Part shown: piece by piece, positions 31,388-39,458 of the stretch
Numbering within the stretch: the stretch's first letter is position 1
Layout of the letters: each line of letters starts with the position of its first letter
Translations under genes and position numbers: made by a program
The notes under the pieces: model-generated
The model's input: the letters and a program-made list of their open reading frames with translations, nothing else
The model's database searches: none
Told to the model about the DNA's origin: nothing
Origin: Leifsonia tongyongensis
GTDB taxonomy: Bacteria; Actinomycetota; Actinomycetes; Actinomycetales; Microbacteriaceae
Assembly: GCF_010686705.1 (NCBI RefSeq)
Contig: NZ_JAAGWY010000001.1
Location: forward strand, 1,302,001 to 1,366,000
DNA length: 64,000 nucleotides
Direction: 5' to 3'

Positions 31388-32509
31388 CTACCCGGTCCCG
31401 TGGCCCGCCGCTTCCTGCGCGTGGGTCACGCGGAGCGCATCCGTCACGACGTCCAGCAGACTGCCCCGCACACCGAACGCCCGCCGCTGGATGCCGGCAC
31501 CACCGCCGTTCTCGAGCATCCGCTTCAGGCCGGACCGAACGAGCTCGCGGTCGCCGTTCGCCCCCAGCGCCCGGTCGACGTGTGCGACGAGGGCCGCCAC
31601 CGCATCCGCCGCGGTTCCCCCGCGCCCGTGCTCCGGATGCGGCAGGCGCCCGGCCGCCCCGGTGAGGGCTGCCTGCCACTCGGCCAGCCGAAGGGCCGCA
31701 GCGGGCACCGCCACCGGGGCGACGTCGTGTTGCCACTCGTCGACGGCGGTGTCGACGAGCGCACGGATGAGGGCGGCCAGCACGATCGTGTCGCGCGGGT
31801 CGAGGCAGACGTCGGCGATCCGCACCTCCACGGTCGGGAGCTGGTGGGGGAGCCGGGCGTCGAGGTAGATCATGCGCCGGTCGAGGATGACCTCGGTGGC
31901 GACGAGGATGCGTTCGAACTCCTCGTAGGCGGCGACCGACCCGAACACTTCCGTCGGACCAGCGCTCTGCCACTGGTGCCAGGCCGCGAAACGGTAACTG
32001 GCGTAGCCGGTGTCGTCGCCGTTGGCGAAGGGCGAGTTGGCGCTGAGGGCGAGGATCACGGGAAGCCAGTTGCGGATGCGGTCCATGACCGCGACACCCT
32101 CATCCCGCGAGTCGATCCCGACGTGCACGTGGCAGCCGCACACGAGCACGTTGCGCGCCGTCGCGCCGTAACGCTCCATCATCGTCCCGTACCGCGGTTC
32201 GCGGGTCGGATGCGGCACGAACGACATCGGGGACATCGCCAGGGCCACGGCGCGCGCCCCGTACGGCTTCACGAGACGGTCCGCCAGCGCCCGGCCGGCC
32301 ACGATCTCGTCGAACAGGTCGGCAGCGGACTCGTGAGGTCGGGTCTGGGCCTCCAGCATCTCCTCCTTGAACTCCTCTTCCACCCCGGGCCCGGAGGTCG
32401 ATGCCGCCCAGTCGGGTGCGTCGGCGACCGCCTGCGGGGCGACCGCCATGGGGATGCCTGTGCGCTCGTCGACCAGGAGCAGCTCCTCCTCGACGCCGAG
32501 AGTCCTCAT
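31388..32509 (-). CDS. YbdK-type carboxylate-amine ligase (glutamate-cysteine ligase 2 family)
   Basis: A 373-residue ATP-dependent ligase starting at ATG 32509 (MRTLGVEEELLLVD), the canonical N-terminus of the GCS2 family; an upstream ATG at 32602 would overlap the next gene. Other family features are GCHVHVGIDSRDEGV (about 148-162), SANSPFANGDDTGYASYR near 182-199 and RLPHQLPTVEVRIADVC near 245-261. Members form gamma-glutamyl amides (EgtA-like) or other carboxylate-amine bonds. It lies downstream of a class II glutamine amidotransferase gene on the same strand; the two may act on the same gamma-glutamyl compound. Confidence 0.88.
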   Translation of the reverse strand: MRTLGVEEELLLVDERTGIPMAVAPQAVADAPDWAASTSGPGVEEEFKEEMLEAQTRPHESAADLFDEIVAGRALADRLVKPYGARAVALAMSPMSFVPHPTREPRYGTMMERYGATARNVLVCGCHVHVGIDSRDEGVAVMDRIRNWLPVILALSANSPFANGDDTGYASYRFAAWHQWQSAGPTEVFGSVAAYEEFERILVATEVILDRRMIYLDARLPHQLPTVEVRIADVCLDPRDTIVLAALIRALVDTAVDEWQHDVAPVAVPAAALRLAEWQAALTGAAGRLPHPEHGRGGTAADAVAALVAHVDRALGANGDRELVRSGLKRMLENGGGAGIQRRAFGVRGSLLDVVTDALRVTHAQEAAGHGTG

Positions 32510-32561
32510 CGGCGCGAGGGGAGCCGGCTTCGGCCGGTCCTGGTCAGCGAGCGGTCCATGA

Positions 32562-33395
32562 TTACGACTGGAGGAACGGTTCGGTCGAGTAGCCGGAGGC
32601 ATCCAGGACGGAGACGCTCGACTCGGGTACCTCCAGGAACAGGCCGGGCAGGTCGTTGAGCGGCTCGGAGACGATGACTCGCGCTCGCTTGCCGAATGAG
32701 CGCAGGCGCTCGATGTCGGGGTACATCTCCTGCAGGGTTCCCATGTCCGCCGAGTGGAAGAGGGTGCGACTCCGGCCCTGCGTCGAGTACCGGAACGCCC
32801 ACACCGTCGCTCCGTCCGAGATAGCGATGGTTCCCTGCATCGGGAAGTCGATTCCGTGGTCGTGACCGACCTCTTCCACCATCCGGATCGCTTTGGCCAT
32901 CGCGTCGACCGGGTCGTCGACCAGCCCCAGCGTCAGTGCGAGGTGGAAGAGCGCCTCCGAGTCGGTGGTGCCCATGATGCGCGGATACAGCGACGGGTCG
33001 ACGGCGAACGTGAGATCGCGCTTCACCTTGTGGAAATCCTTCAGGTAGCCGTTGTGCATGAACAGCCAGTTCTCGTACCGGAACGGGTGGCAGTTCGACT
33101 GCTGGATGGGCGGCCCGGCCGCCGCCCGCACGTGACTGAAGAAGAGCGGGCTCTCGATCGTGCTGGTCAGTTCACGGAGGTTCTCGTCGTTCCACGCCGG
33201 CTCCGTGCTGTGGAACAAGGCGGGGTTGGCGCCCGGGGTGCCTGTCGGATACCAGCCGAAACCGAAACCGTCCCCATTCACGGTCTCTTTGCCCAAAGGA
33301 GAATTCAGCGATTGCGCCACAAGTGAATGCTCAGTGTTGAGGATCACTTCCGCCGGGACCAACGGCTCCCCTGAATAGGCCAGCCAACGACACAT
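32562..33395 (-). CDS. Class II glutamine amidotransferase, EgtC-like
   Basis: A 277-residue N-terminal nucleophile hydrolase. Cys2 (MCRWLAYSG) is the catalytic residue exposed after Met removal. GDGFGFGWY (about 41-49), the FMHNGYL segment (about 112-118) and TTDSEALFHL (about 144-153) are typical of the YafJ/EgtC branch, which hydrolyses gamma-glutamyl bonds; EgtC removes glutamate in ergothioneine synthesis. EgtB and EgtD are not in the window, so an ergothioneine role is not shown. A GGTGGAAG site precedes the ATG. Confidence 0.88.
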   Translation of the reverse strand: MCRWLAYSGEPLVPAEVILNTEHSLVAQSLNSPLGKETVNGDGFGFGWYPTGTPGANPALFHSTEPAWNDENLRELTSTIESPLFFSHVRAAAGPPIQQSNCHPFRYENWLFMHNGYLKDFHKVKRDLTFAVDPSLYPRIMGTTDSEALFHLALTLGLVDDPVDAMAKAIRMVEEVGHDHGIDFPMQGTIAISDGATVWAFRYSTQGRSRTLFHSADMGTLQEMYPDIERLRSFGKRARVIVSEPLNDLPGLFLEVPESSVSVLDASGYSTEPFLQS

Positions 33396-33517
33396 CTTCC
33401 ACCGCCTTCATGGTTGTGCCCGCCAACACGAACCCGTATCGCACGTGCTTCAAGCGGGCTGTGCCCGAAGCGTAACCGAGCGTTTTCGGGCCGGGCATCA
33501 CCCGAATCGAATGACCC

Positions 33518-33901
33518 TCACTCCTCTTCCGAGTCGGAGACGTCGGAAGAGTCGGTCTGGTCCATCCACCACTCGGTGAACTCGCTCGCGCGTCCATCCG
33601 GTTCGAGGCGGATGACCCACAGATTGCTGTAGGTCGGGCCGGCGTGGTACTCGGTGACGCCTTCGACGAACACCAGCGAGCCGTCGCGACCGAGTGCACG
33701 CCACTCGAAGTCGGCGGCGCCGGGTTCATCCTGCGCATCCAGCCAGCCTTCGACGATCTCGAGATGGCCGACCCACGGGTCGGCGAAAGGCTCGGTGCGG
33801 TACGACGCATCCTCGGTGAAAAGCGCGCGGATGTCGTCGGGATCATTCGACTCCCACGCCCGCCGGTACCCGTCGATCCACGTCGCAATCGCATCGCTCA
33901 T
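33518..33901 (-). CDS. SnoaL/NTF2-like protein
   Basis: A 127-residue protein with the NTF2-like cone fold: IATWIDGYRRAWESNDPDDI (about 5-24), ALFTEDASYRTEPFADPWVG (about 26-45), and beta strands ending in EFTEWWMDQ. The family includes polyketide cyclases, but most small members are of unknown role. An acidic tail (SDVSDSEEE) ends it. The ATG at 33901 is preceded by TATAAC at the six-base leaderless distance. Confidence 0.8.
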   Translation of the reverse strand: MSDAIATWIDGYRRAWESNDPDDIRALFTEDASYRTEPFADPWVGHLEIVEGWLDAQDEPGAADFEWRALGRDGSLVFVEGVTEYHAGPTYSNLWVIRLEPDGRASEFTEWWMDQTDSSDVSDSEEE

Positions 33902-33907
33902 GCGACC

Positions 33908-33913
33908 GTTATA
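33908..33913 (-). promoter_or_regulatory. -10 box of the SnoaL-like gene
   Basis: TATAAC on the minus strand ends six bases before the ATG at 33901, suggesting a leaderless mRNA. Confidence 0.55.
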
Positions 33914-34059
33914 CGCCCTTTGGACCTCCCACGAACATCCGCTTCTCAAACCGGTGGAAGGCCGCTGCTCGAACCGAATGAAAGATTTGGCCGTGTTAGT
34001 CGAATTCGTCGTGCGGCCGTTCGACGTTCCCACGTAACGTCTACGACAAGGAGGACGAC

Positions 34060-34392
34060 ATGGAATACATGCTCTTGATCACGAACGACCCGGACGCCGA
34101 GCCGTACGACCCCCAGTTCGACAACATCGGCGAGTGGGTCGACGACCTCGAGAAGAAGGGGATCCGGGGTCACGGAGACCGGCTGCGCCCGCCGCAGGAT
34201 GCGAAGATCGTGCGCATCCGGCGCGGACGCCTGGAGGTGACCGACGGCCCGTTCACGGAGACCAAGGAGTGGATCGCCGGGTACGACGTGCTCGACTGCG
34301 ACAGCATGGACCAGGCCGTCGAGATCGCGTCGCGTCACCCGATGGCGCGGTTCGGCCGTATCGAGGTGCGTGCGATCTGGCCGTTCGAGTGA
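34060..34392 (+). CDS. YciI-like (DGPF-domain) protein
   Basis: A 110-residue protein whose start MEYMLLITND and central DGPFTETKEWIAGYDVLDCD (about 62-81) are the DGPF/YCII-related signature; a dimeric alpha-beta barrel fold is expected. Such genes often sit beside extracytoplasmic sigma factors, but none is present here. The ATG has a textbook AAGGAGG site. Function unknown. Confidence 0.88.
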   Translation: MEYMLLITNDPDAEPYDPQFDNIGEWVDDLEKKGIRGHGDRLRPPQDAKIVRIRRGRLEVTDGPFTETKEWIAGYDVLDCDSMDQAVEIASRHPMARFGRIEVRAIWPFE

Positions 34393-34400
34393 GCTGAGCC

Positions 34401-34435
34401 GGCGGGCCGTGCCTGGTGCGTGTGCACGGCCCGCC
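34401..34435 (+). terminator. Hairpin terminator after the YciI-like gene
   Basis: GGCGGGCCGTGC (34401-34412) pairs perfectly with GCACGGCCCGCC (34424-34435) around an 11-base loop, eight bases after the stop codon. Confidence 0.8.
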
Positions 34436-34563
34436 CGCTCGCGCAGACACCGGGCAGGAAGCACCGGAAACACTTGTATTGCGCGGCCGGATGTGCCGCG
34501 TCCATTCGTGTTTCCGCGCGTTGACGCTACCGTGGTTGCAGGCGTCCACAGAGGGGTTCTGGA

Positions 34564-35034
34564 ATGCGTAGATCGTCGAAGCTCATGGCAGCGGCTGCGG
34601 CCGCCTTCTTCGTCGTCACCGGCGTCTCCGCCTGTACGTCGACCGACTCGAAAGACCAGACCGTTGTCGCGCCCACGGCGTCGGAAGGGCCGGTCACGGG
34701 TTTCGTGCGCGACGGCCAGGTGCTGCACGTCTCCCGCGACGACGTCACCGTGAACATCAAGGCGTCGGGCGGTGAGCTGATCCTGCAGGGCGACGGCCTG
34801 ACCGTGACCGTCTCGGGCAACGTGGGCGACCTCATCCTGACCGGTTCGAACAACATGGTCACCTCCGGTGACGCGGACTGGCTCGAGGTGTACGGCTCGA
34901 GAAACGTCGTGAAGGCGGGCGGCGTGAGCAGCACGGTGCGCATCGAAGGGTCCCGCAACGACGTCTCGTTCAGCGGCGGACCGAGCGTGCGCGTGCGCGG
35001 CAGCAACAACACGGTCAACGGCAACCCGCAGTAG
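34564..35034 (+). CDS. DUF3060-type secreted lipoprotein
   Basis: A 156-residue exported protein. The signal peptide ends in a lipobox VSAC (Cys24), so the mature protein should be lipid-anchored. The remainder is a run of short beta strands with Asn- and Gly-rich turns (LILQGDGLTVTVSGNVGD, then SNNMV, SRNVV, SRNDV, SNNTV), the right-handed-solenoid look of DUF3060. Function unknown. A GAGGGG site precedes the ATG. Confidence 0.82.
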   Translation: MRRSSKLMAAAAAAFFVVTGVSACTSTDSKDQTVVAPTASEGPVTGFVRDGQVLHVSRDDVTVNIKASGGELILQGDGLTVTVSGNVGDLILTGSNNMVTSGDADWLEVYGSRNVVKAGGVSSTVRIEGSRNDVSFSGGPSVRVRGSNNTVNGNPQ

Positions 35035-35174
35035 CGCGCTCCCACTGTGACCCGCCCGGGCGCACCGACGGCCCACCGCGTCTTCCCAGCCGATCCATAG
35101 AGCGCGCGCATCCCGCATCGATAGTTTCCCCTTCTGAGAGGCGACCGCGTACCAGACCGGATGGGGGAGAGCCG

Positions 35175-35747
35175 ATGCGCAGACTGTTCGGAACGCTCGT
35201 CGCCGTGATCGTCGCGGCCATGCTGATCGTCGCCGGCGCGTCCGTCATCCCTGCACTGCTCTCGCAGAATCCCGCCAAAGCGGTCGCCGTGACGTGTCCG
35301 GCTGCTCCCACTGTCACCGTCGGCACCATCCGGGTCCCGGCCGGCCCGATCGCCGGCTACTGCCAGGACCAGCTCGTGAATGCTGCGCACATCATCAATG
35401 CGGCCCGCAACCTCGGGATCGGGACGCACACCCAAGCGATCGGCGTCATGACGGCGATGGGGGAGTCCGGCCTGCACAACCTGAACTACGGCGACGCCGC
35501 CGGCCCTGACAGCCGCGGCATCTTCCAGCAACGCGACAACGGCGCCTGGGGAACGCTCGCCGACCGGATGGATCCGTACACCGCTGCCACGAACTTCTTC
35601 ACGAAGCTGGTCAACCTGCCCGACTGGAAGAGCCTCACTCCCGCGGAGGCCGCGCACGCTGTGCAGGTCAACGCCGATCCGAACTACTACACGGCGTACT
35701 GGGCCGACGCCGTCAAGGTCGTCGCAGCGTTGTCGAGTCAGAAATGA
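35175..35747 (+). CDS. Secreted lysozyme-like/transglycosylase-like protein
   Basis: A 190-residue protein with an uncleaved or cleaved N-terminal hydrophobic segment (about 5-28). Residues about 65-185 resemble the small lysozyme-fold domain found at the end of actinobacterial cell-wall and conjugation proteins: INAARNLGIGTHTQAIGVMTAMGESGL places a possible catalytic Glu in MGESGL, followed by GIFQQRDNGAWGT and an ANFFTKL segment. Peptidoglycan cleavage is plausible but not proven. It ends 12 bases before the polyketide synthase GTG, yet that gene has its own -10 box. Confidence 0.72.
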   Translation: MRRLFGTLVAVIVAAMLIVAGASVIPALLSQNPAKAVAVTCPAAPTVTVGTIRVPAGPIAGYCQDQLVNAAHIINAARNLGIGTHTQAIGVMTAMGESGLHNLNYGDAAGPDSRGIFQQRDNGAWGTLADRMDPYTAATNFFTKLVNLPDWKSLTPAEAAHAVQVNADPNYYTAYWADAVKVVAALSSQK

Positions 35748-35753
35748 TACGTT
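35748..35753 (+). promoter_or_regulatory. -10 box of the type III PKS operon
   Basis: TACGTT lies six bases upstream of the GTG at 35760, inside the short gap after the lysozyme-like gene, indicating a separate leaderless transcript. Confidence 0.5.
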
Positions 35754-35759
35754 GCGCTT

Positions 35760-36830
35760 GTGACCCGAATCGTGGCGGTCGCTCCCGCCCTCCCGGCCCG
35801 TACTTACACACAGGCTGAGATCACTGCGGCCTTGCTGGCCATGATCACCACCGATCCCGGTCGACAGGCCGTGATGAAGCGCATCCATGCCGCCAGCGGG
35901 GTCGAGACACGCAACCTGGTCATGCCTCTCGAGCAATACAGCACGATCGCGTCGTTCCGTGAGTCGAACGACTTCTTCATCGCCGAAGGCACCACTCTCG
36001 CCGAACGGGCGCTCGGGGATGCGCTCGCGCTCGCGGGTCTCGTCGCCTCCGATGTCGACTTCCTGCTCTTCACATCCGTGACCGGCATCGCCGCACCGTC
36101 GATCGACGCCCAGCTGGTGTCGCGGCTGGGCCTCCGGCCCGACGTCAAACGACTGCCGTCGTTCGGGCTCGGATGCGTCGCCGGCGCCGCGGGGATCGCC
36201 CGCGTGCACGACTACCTGGTCGGGCATCCGAACGAGGTCGCCGTGCTGCTGTCGGTGGAGCTGTGCTCGCTGACGGTGCAGGCGAGCGACGATTCCATGG
36301 CGAACATCGTCGCGAGCGGTCTGTTCGGCGACGGCGCGGCAGCCGTCGTGATGGTCGGCGACCAGCGCGCCCAGCAGCTCGGCATGGGCGGCCCCGAGGT
36401 GGTCGACACCCGCAGCCGCATCTACCCCGACACGCAGGATGTGATCGGCTGGGATATCGGTGGAACCGGTTTCCGCATCGTCCTGAGCGCCGGTGTCCCG
36501 GATGTGATCGACCGCAATTTCGCGGATGACGCCGCCGGCCTTCTCGCCCGGCACGGACTCGAGATCGCGGATGTGGGCGTCTGGGCTGCGCATCCGGGTG
36601 GCCCGAAAGTGCTCGAAGCATTCTCCCGCGCGCTCGACCTTCCGGATGGCGCGCTGGACGCCAGCTGGCGGTCGCTCGCGCGCGTGGGCAACCTGTCGTC
36701 GGCGGCGGTCCTGCACGTCCTGGCGGAGCTGATGGATGCGCATCCTGTGGCCGGCACCAACGGCCTGCTCTTCGCGCTCGGCCCCGGGGTCACGGCCGAG
36801 CTCGTCCTGCTGCGCTGGGTGGACGCGTGA
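35760..36830 (+). CDS. Type III polyketide synthase (alkylresorcinol-synthase-like)
   Basis: A 356-residue chalcone-synthase-fold enzyme with the full catalytic triad: Cys139 in FGLGCVAGAAG, His278 in WAAHPGGPKV and Asn311 in RVGNLSSAA. Such enzymes extend an acyl-CoA starter with malonyl units and cyclise the product. The following two genes, an isoprenylcysteine-methyltransferase-like protein and an FAD monooxygenase, match the order and type of srsA-srsB-srsC of Streptomyces griseus, which make methylated phenolic-lipid quinones. I infer an alkylresorcinol-type membrane lipid pathway. Confidence 0.92.
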   Translation: MTRIVAVAPALPARTYTQAEITAALLAMITTDPGRQAVMKRIHAASGVETRNLVMPLEQYSTIASFRESNDFFIAEGTTLAERALGDALALAGLVASDVDFLLFTSVTGIAAPSIDAQLVSRLGLRPDVKRLPSFGLGCVAGAAGIARVHDYLVGHPNEVAVLLSVELCSLTVQASDDSMANIVASGLFGDGAAAVVMVGDQRAQQLGMGGPEVVDTRSRIYPDTQDVIGWDIGGTGFRIVLSAGVPDVIDRNFADDAAGLLARHGLEIADVGVWAAHPGGPKVLEAFSRALDLPDGALDASWRSLARVGNLSSAAVLHVLAELMDAHPVAGTNGLLFALGPGVTAELVLLRWVDA

Positions 36831-36861
36831 CCCGGGGCGGACTCATGATCGGGGCAGCCAC

Positions 36862-37404
36862 ATGATCTGGTACACGGTCCTCATCCTCGCGACGGGGCTG
36901 GAACGCATCCTCGAAATGATCATCTCCACACGCAACGCCAAGTGGTCGTTCGCGCGAGGCGGCGTCGAGTACGGCCGGCGCCATTTTGCGCCGATGATCG
37001 CACTTCACGTCGGATTCCTGCTCGCCTGCCTCGCCGAGGTGTGGATAGGGCAGCGTCCGTTCATCCCGTGGCTCGGGTGGCCGATGCTGGTGCTCGTCTT
37101 CGCGAGCCAGGCTCTTCGCTACTGGTGCATCGCCGTGCTGGGGCCGCGCTGGAACACGCGGGTGATCGTGGTTCCGGGGCTGCCGCTCGTCGATCGTGGC
37201 CCGTACCGGTGGTTCAAGCACCCCAACTATGTGGCCGTCGTGGTCGAGGGGATCGCGCTGCCGCTCATCTACACCGGGTGGATCACCGCCCTCACCTTCA
37301 CGGTGCTGAACGCCGTGCTGCTGCTCAGGTTCCGCCTGCCGTGCGAGGACACGGCACTCGCGTCGCTCCCACCTGCGACGGATCACGCGACCTCCGTCCG
37401 ATGA
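36862..37404 (+). CDS. Isoprenylcysteine methyltransferase-like (SrsB-like) membrane methyltransferase
   Basis: A 180-residue integral membrane protein with four to five hydrophobic segments. The family C-terminal motif is clear: LVDRGPYRWFKHPNYVAVVV (about 112-131) followed by RFRLPCEDTAL, where the RHPxY-type His and Glu bind S-adenosylmethionine. In srs-type operons the homologue O-methylates the alkylresorcinol. It ends in a four-base overlap with the FAD gene. Confidence 0.86.
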   Translation: MIWYTVLILATGLERILEMIISTRNAKWSFARGGVEYGRRHFAPMIALHVGFLLACLAEVWIGQRPFIPWLGWPMLVLVFASQALRYWCIAVLGPRWNTRVIVVPGLPLVDRGPYRWFKHPNYVAVVVEGIALPLIYTGWITALTFTVLNAVLLLRFRLPCEDTALASLPPATDHATSVR

Positions 37405-38465
37405 GCACGGGGCACGGTTCGGGCGCGCTCGACGCCGACGTGCTCGTGGTGGGTGGAGGGCCGGTCGGCCTCGCCGCCGCGATCGAGGCCAGCGCCGCCG
37501 GGTTCGGCGTGCTCGTCGTCGAGCAGCGCAGTGGGCCGATCGACAAGGCGTGCGGCGAAGGCCTGATGCCCGGTGCGCTCGCCGCGCTGCACCGCCTCGG
37601 AGTCGACCCCGTGGGCCACGACTTCCACGGCATCGCCTACGTCAGCGCGACCCAGCGCGTCGAACACCGATTCGACGGCGACGTCGGGCGCGGTGTGCGC
37701 CGGACCGTGCTGCACGCGGCAATGGCCGACCGGGTCGCCGAACTGCGCATCCCCGTCCTGCGCGGACGCGTCGGCGCACTGACCCAGGGCGACGGGCGGG
37801 TGCGCGTCGACTGGGAAGGCGGTGGGGCGAGCGCGGCCTGGGTGATCGCTGCGGACGGCTTGCACTCGACGGTGCGGCGGCTGGTCGGATGCGAACGGCC
37901 GCCCGTGCGTGCGGCGAAGCGGCGGTTCGGCATCCGCCGCCATTTCGAGGTCGCGCCGTGGAACGATCTCGTCGAAGTGCATTGGACGCCGGACGTGGAG
38001 GCGTACGTCACGCCCGTCGACGCCGGGTCTGTCGGGGTCGCGCTCCTCGGGCCGCCGCACGTCGACTTCGATGAAGCGCTCGCCCGCATCCCTGAGCTCT
38101 CCCGCCGCCTCGCCGGCGCGGCCGCGCTGAGTTCGACCCGCGGTGCCGGGCCGTTGCGCCAGCGGACGACACGCAGGGTCGCCGGTCGGGTGCTGCTGGC
38201 GGGCGATGCGTCCGGGTACGTCGACGCCCTCACCGGCGAAGGGCTGCGTGTGGGCTTCGCGCAGGCGCGCTCCGCCGTGCACAGCATCGCGGATGGGGAC
38301 CCCTCGCGTTACGAACGCGCCTGGTCACGCGACACGCGCGATTTCCGCATCCTCACGAGTGCTCTCGTCGCTGCGGCGCGTTCCCCGTTGCGCGAGCGGA
38401 TCGTGCCGGCGGCGGTGGCGAGCCCGGCGCTCTTCGGGCGGATCGTCGATCGTCTCGCGCGCTGA
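37401..38465 (+). CDS. FAD-dependent oxidoreductase (SrsC-like hydroxylase)
   Basis: A 354-residue flavoprotein of the geranylgeranyl-reductase/PHBH-like group. The Rossmann motif VVGGGPVGLAAAIEA is at about 16-30, a middle DG-type motif AADGLHSTVRRL at about 150-161, and the second FAD motif GDASGYVDALTGEGL at about 268-282. In the srs pathway the homologue hydroxylates the phenolic ring to a quinone precursor. Translational coupling to the methyltransferase supports the shared pathway. Confidence 0.87.
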   Translation: MSTGHGSGALDADVLVVGGGPVGLAAAIEASAAGFGVLVVEQRSGPIDKACGEGLMPGALAALHRLGVDPVGHDFHGIAYVSATQRVEHRFDGDVGRGVRRTVLHAAMADRVAELRIPVLRGRVGALTQGDGRVRVDWEGGGASAAWVIAADGLHSTVRRLVGCERPPVRAAKRRFGIRRHFEVAPWNDLVEVHWTPDVEAYVTPVDAGSVGVALLGPPHVDFDEALARIPELSRRLAGAAALSSTRGAGPLRQRTTRRVAGRVLLAGDASGYVDALTGEGLRVGFAQARSAVHSIADGDPSRYERAWSRDTRDFRILTSALVAAARSPLRERIVPAAVASPALFGRIVDRLAR

Positions 38466-38485
38466 GCGGCGCACTCCCGCGCACG

Positions 38486-38632
38486 GTCAGCCGGTCTCAC
38501 AATACTTGGAATGCTTTTATAAGAAATATTAACCGGCGATTTTCGTGCCCTTCTCAGGATGAACCGGTATTTCTTGTACTAGTGCGTCACTGTACGGCTG
38601 TTATTCAATATGCGGGAGAAGGACGAACATCG
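38486..38632. other. AT-rich control region with inverted repeat
   Basis: The gap upstream of the ParB-like gene is unusually AT-rich for this genome. AAGAAATA (38521-38528) has its perfect complement TATTTCTT at 38568-38575, and AACCGG is repeated directly at 38531-38536 and 38562-38567. A GGAGAAGGACG ribosome site follows. The repeats could be binding sites for the gene's own DNA-binding product. Confidence 0.5.
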
Positions 38633-38923
38633 ATGAGCCAGGTTGAAGCCGACCACAGTTCCGGCGACAGCTCCGGTTCCGACGAATGGGCGGGCCGGCG
38701 TCGGCGCACCACCATCACGTTCTACCTCTCGGATGTTCTGCGCAACCGGGCGCGCGCGGCGTACCGGGTGACCTCGTTCGAGGAACAGGACGCCAGCTGG
38801 TCGGACATGCTCAGCAAGGCACTCCTGGCCGAGGTCGAGCGCAGGGAGCGCATCCACAACCTCGGCGAACACTTCGCCGGCGGCGAAGAGCCGCTCACAC
38901 CGGGCCGTCCCATCGGGTTCTGA
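38633..38923 (+). CDS. Orphan ParB-like small DNA-binding protein
   Basis: A 96-residue protein. After an acidic Ser-rich start, RRRRTTITFYLSDVLRNRARAAYRV (in parts: TTITFYLSDVL, RARAAYRV) gives a ribbon-helix-helix-like DNA-binding segment, and the end (ASWSDMLSKALLAEVERRERIHN, then LTPGRPIGF) matches the small centromere-binding ParB proteins of actinobacterial plasmids by pattern. No parA is adjacent. It may be a chromosomal relic of a plasmid partition gene or a stand-alone regulator. The AT-rich upstream patch supports foreign origin. Confidence 0.68.
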   Translation: MSQVEADHSSGDSSGSDEWAGRRRRTTITFYLSDVLRNRARAAYRVTSFEEQDASWSDMLSKALLAEVERRERIHNLGEHFAGGEEPLTPGRPIGF

Positions 38924-38955
38924 CGAGCGAAGCCCGACGCTCGAGGGGTGTAAAC

Positions 38956-39008
38956 GAGCCGGCCGGATCGTCCACACTCCTGACGGAGGCGGATGATCCG
39001 GCCGGCTC
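38956..39008. terminator. Bidirectional hairpin between ParB-like gene and lipoprotein
   Basis: GAGCCGGCCGGATC (38956-38969) pairs perfectly over 14 bases with 38995-39008 around a 25-base loop, between two convergent genes. A direct repeat TTCAGCTCA follows on the right side. Confidence 0.78.
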
Positions 39009-39035
39009 TGTTCAGCTCAGTCGGTCTGCTTCAGC

Positions 39036-39458
39036 TCACACCGGGCTGACGGCGTACGTGACCGCCTGTCCAGGCGTGCTGAGGATCACGGTGTACTTCG
39101 GTCCATCGAAGATCGTGGTGCTGGTGTCGGTGGCCTTCGCATTCGGCTCCGCCTTGAACCCGGCCTTCTCGAGGGCGGCCTTCGCGTCCGCGAAACCGGT
39201 CTTCGAGGTGGGGATGACGGTGACGCTCCAGCCGGTGCTCGCGTCGCCCTTCGCGACGAGGATCTTGCCATCGACGATGGGGACGTCGCTCTTCGGGAAG
39301 CTCGACGGGATGGTCGCTGTGTCGGAGCTCGCGCCTGCGCTCGCGGTGGACGAGCTGCCGGAGGTGGAGCCGGTCGAACAGCCGGCGAGCCCACCCCCCA
39401 ACGCGATCGTGATGGCCACTACGGCCGGGACGAACAGTTTCTTGCGTGAAAGGTGCAT
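39036..39458 (-). CDS. Small secreted lipoprotein of unknown function
   Basis: A 140-residue protein from ATG 39458 with an AGGA site. The signal peptide ends in lipobox GLAGC, followed by a Ser-Thr-Gly-rich linker (about 27-48) and a compact alpha-beta domain of about 85 residues (IVDGKILVAKGDASTGWSVT in the core, named in part, and KAALEKAGFKAE). I do not recognise the domain; the pattern 'GW.V...... F.DAKAALEKAGF' looks like a small PASTA- or BON-sized fold. It is a single gene between terminators. Confidence 0.75.
   Translation of the reverse strand: MHLSRKKLFVPAVVAITIALGGGLAGCSTGSTSGSSSTASAGASSDTATIPSSFPKSDVPIVDGKILVAKGDASTGWSVTVIPTSKTGFADAKAALEKAGFKAEPNAKATDTSTTIFDGPKYTVILSTPGQAVTYAVSPV

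Noticed and set aside
32562-33395. Ergothioneine biosynthesis cluster
   Set aside because: Only EgtC-like and a YbdK-branch ligase are present; EgtB, EgtD and EgtE counterparts are missing from the window.
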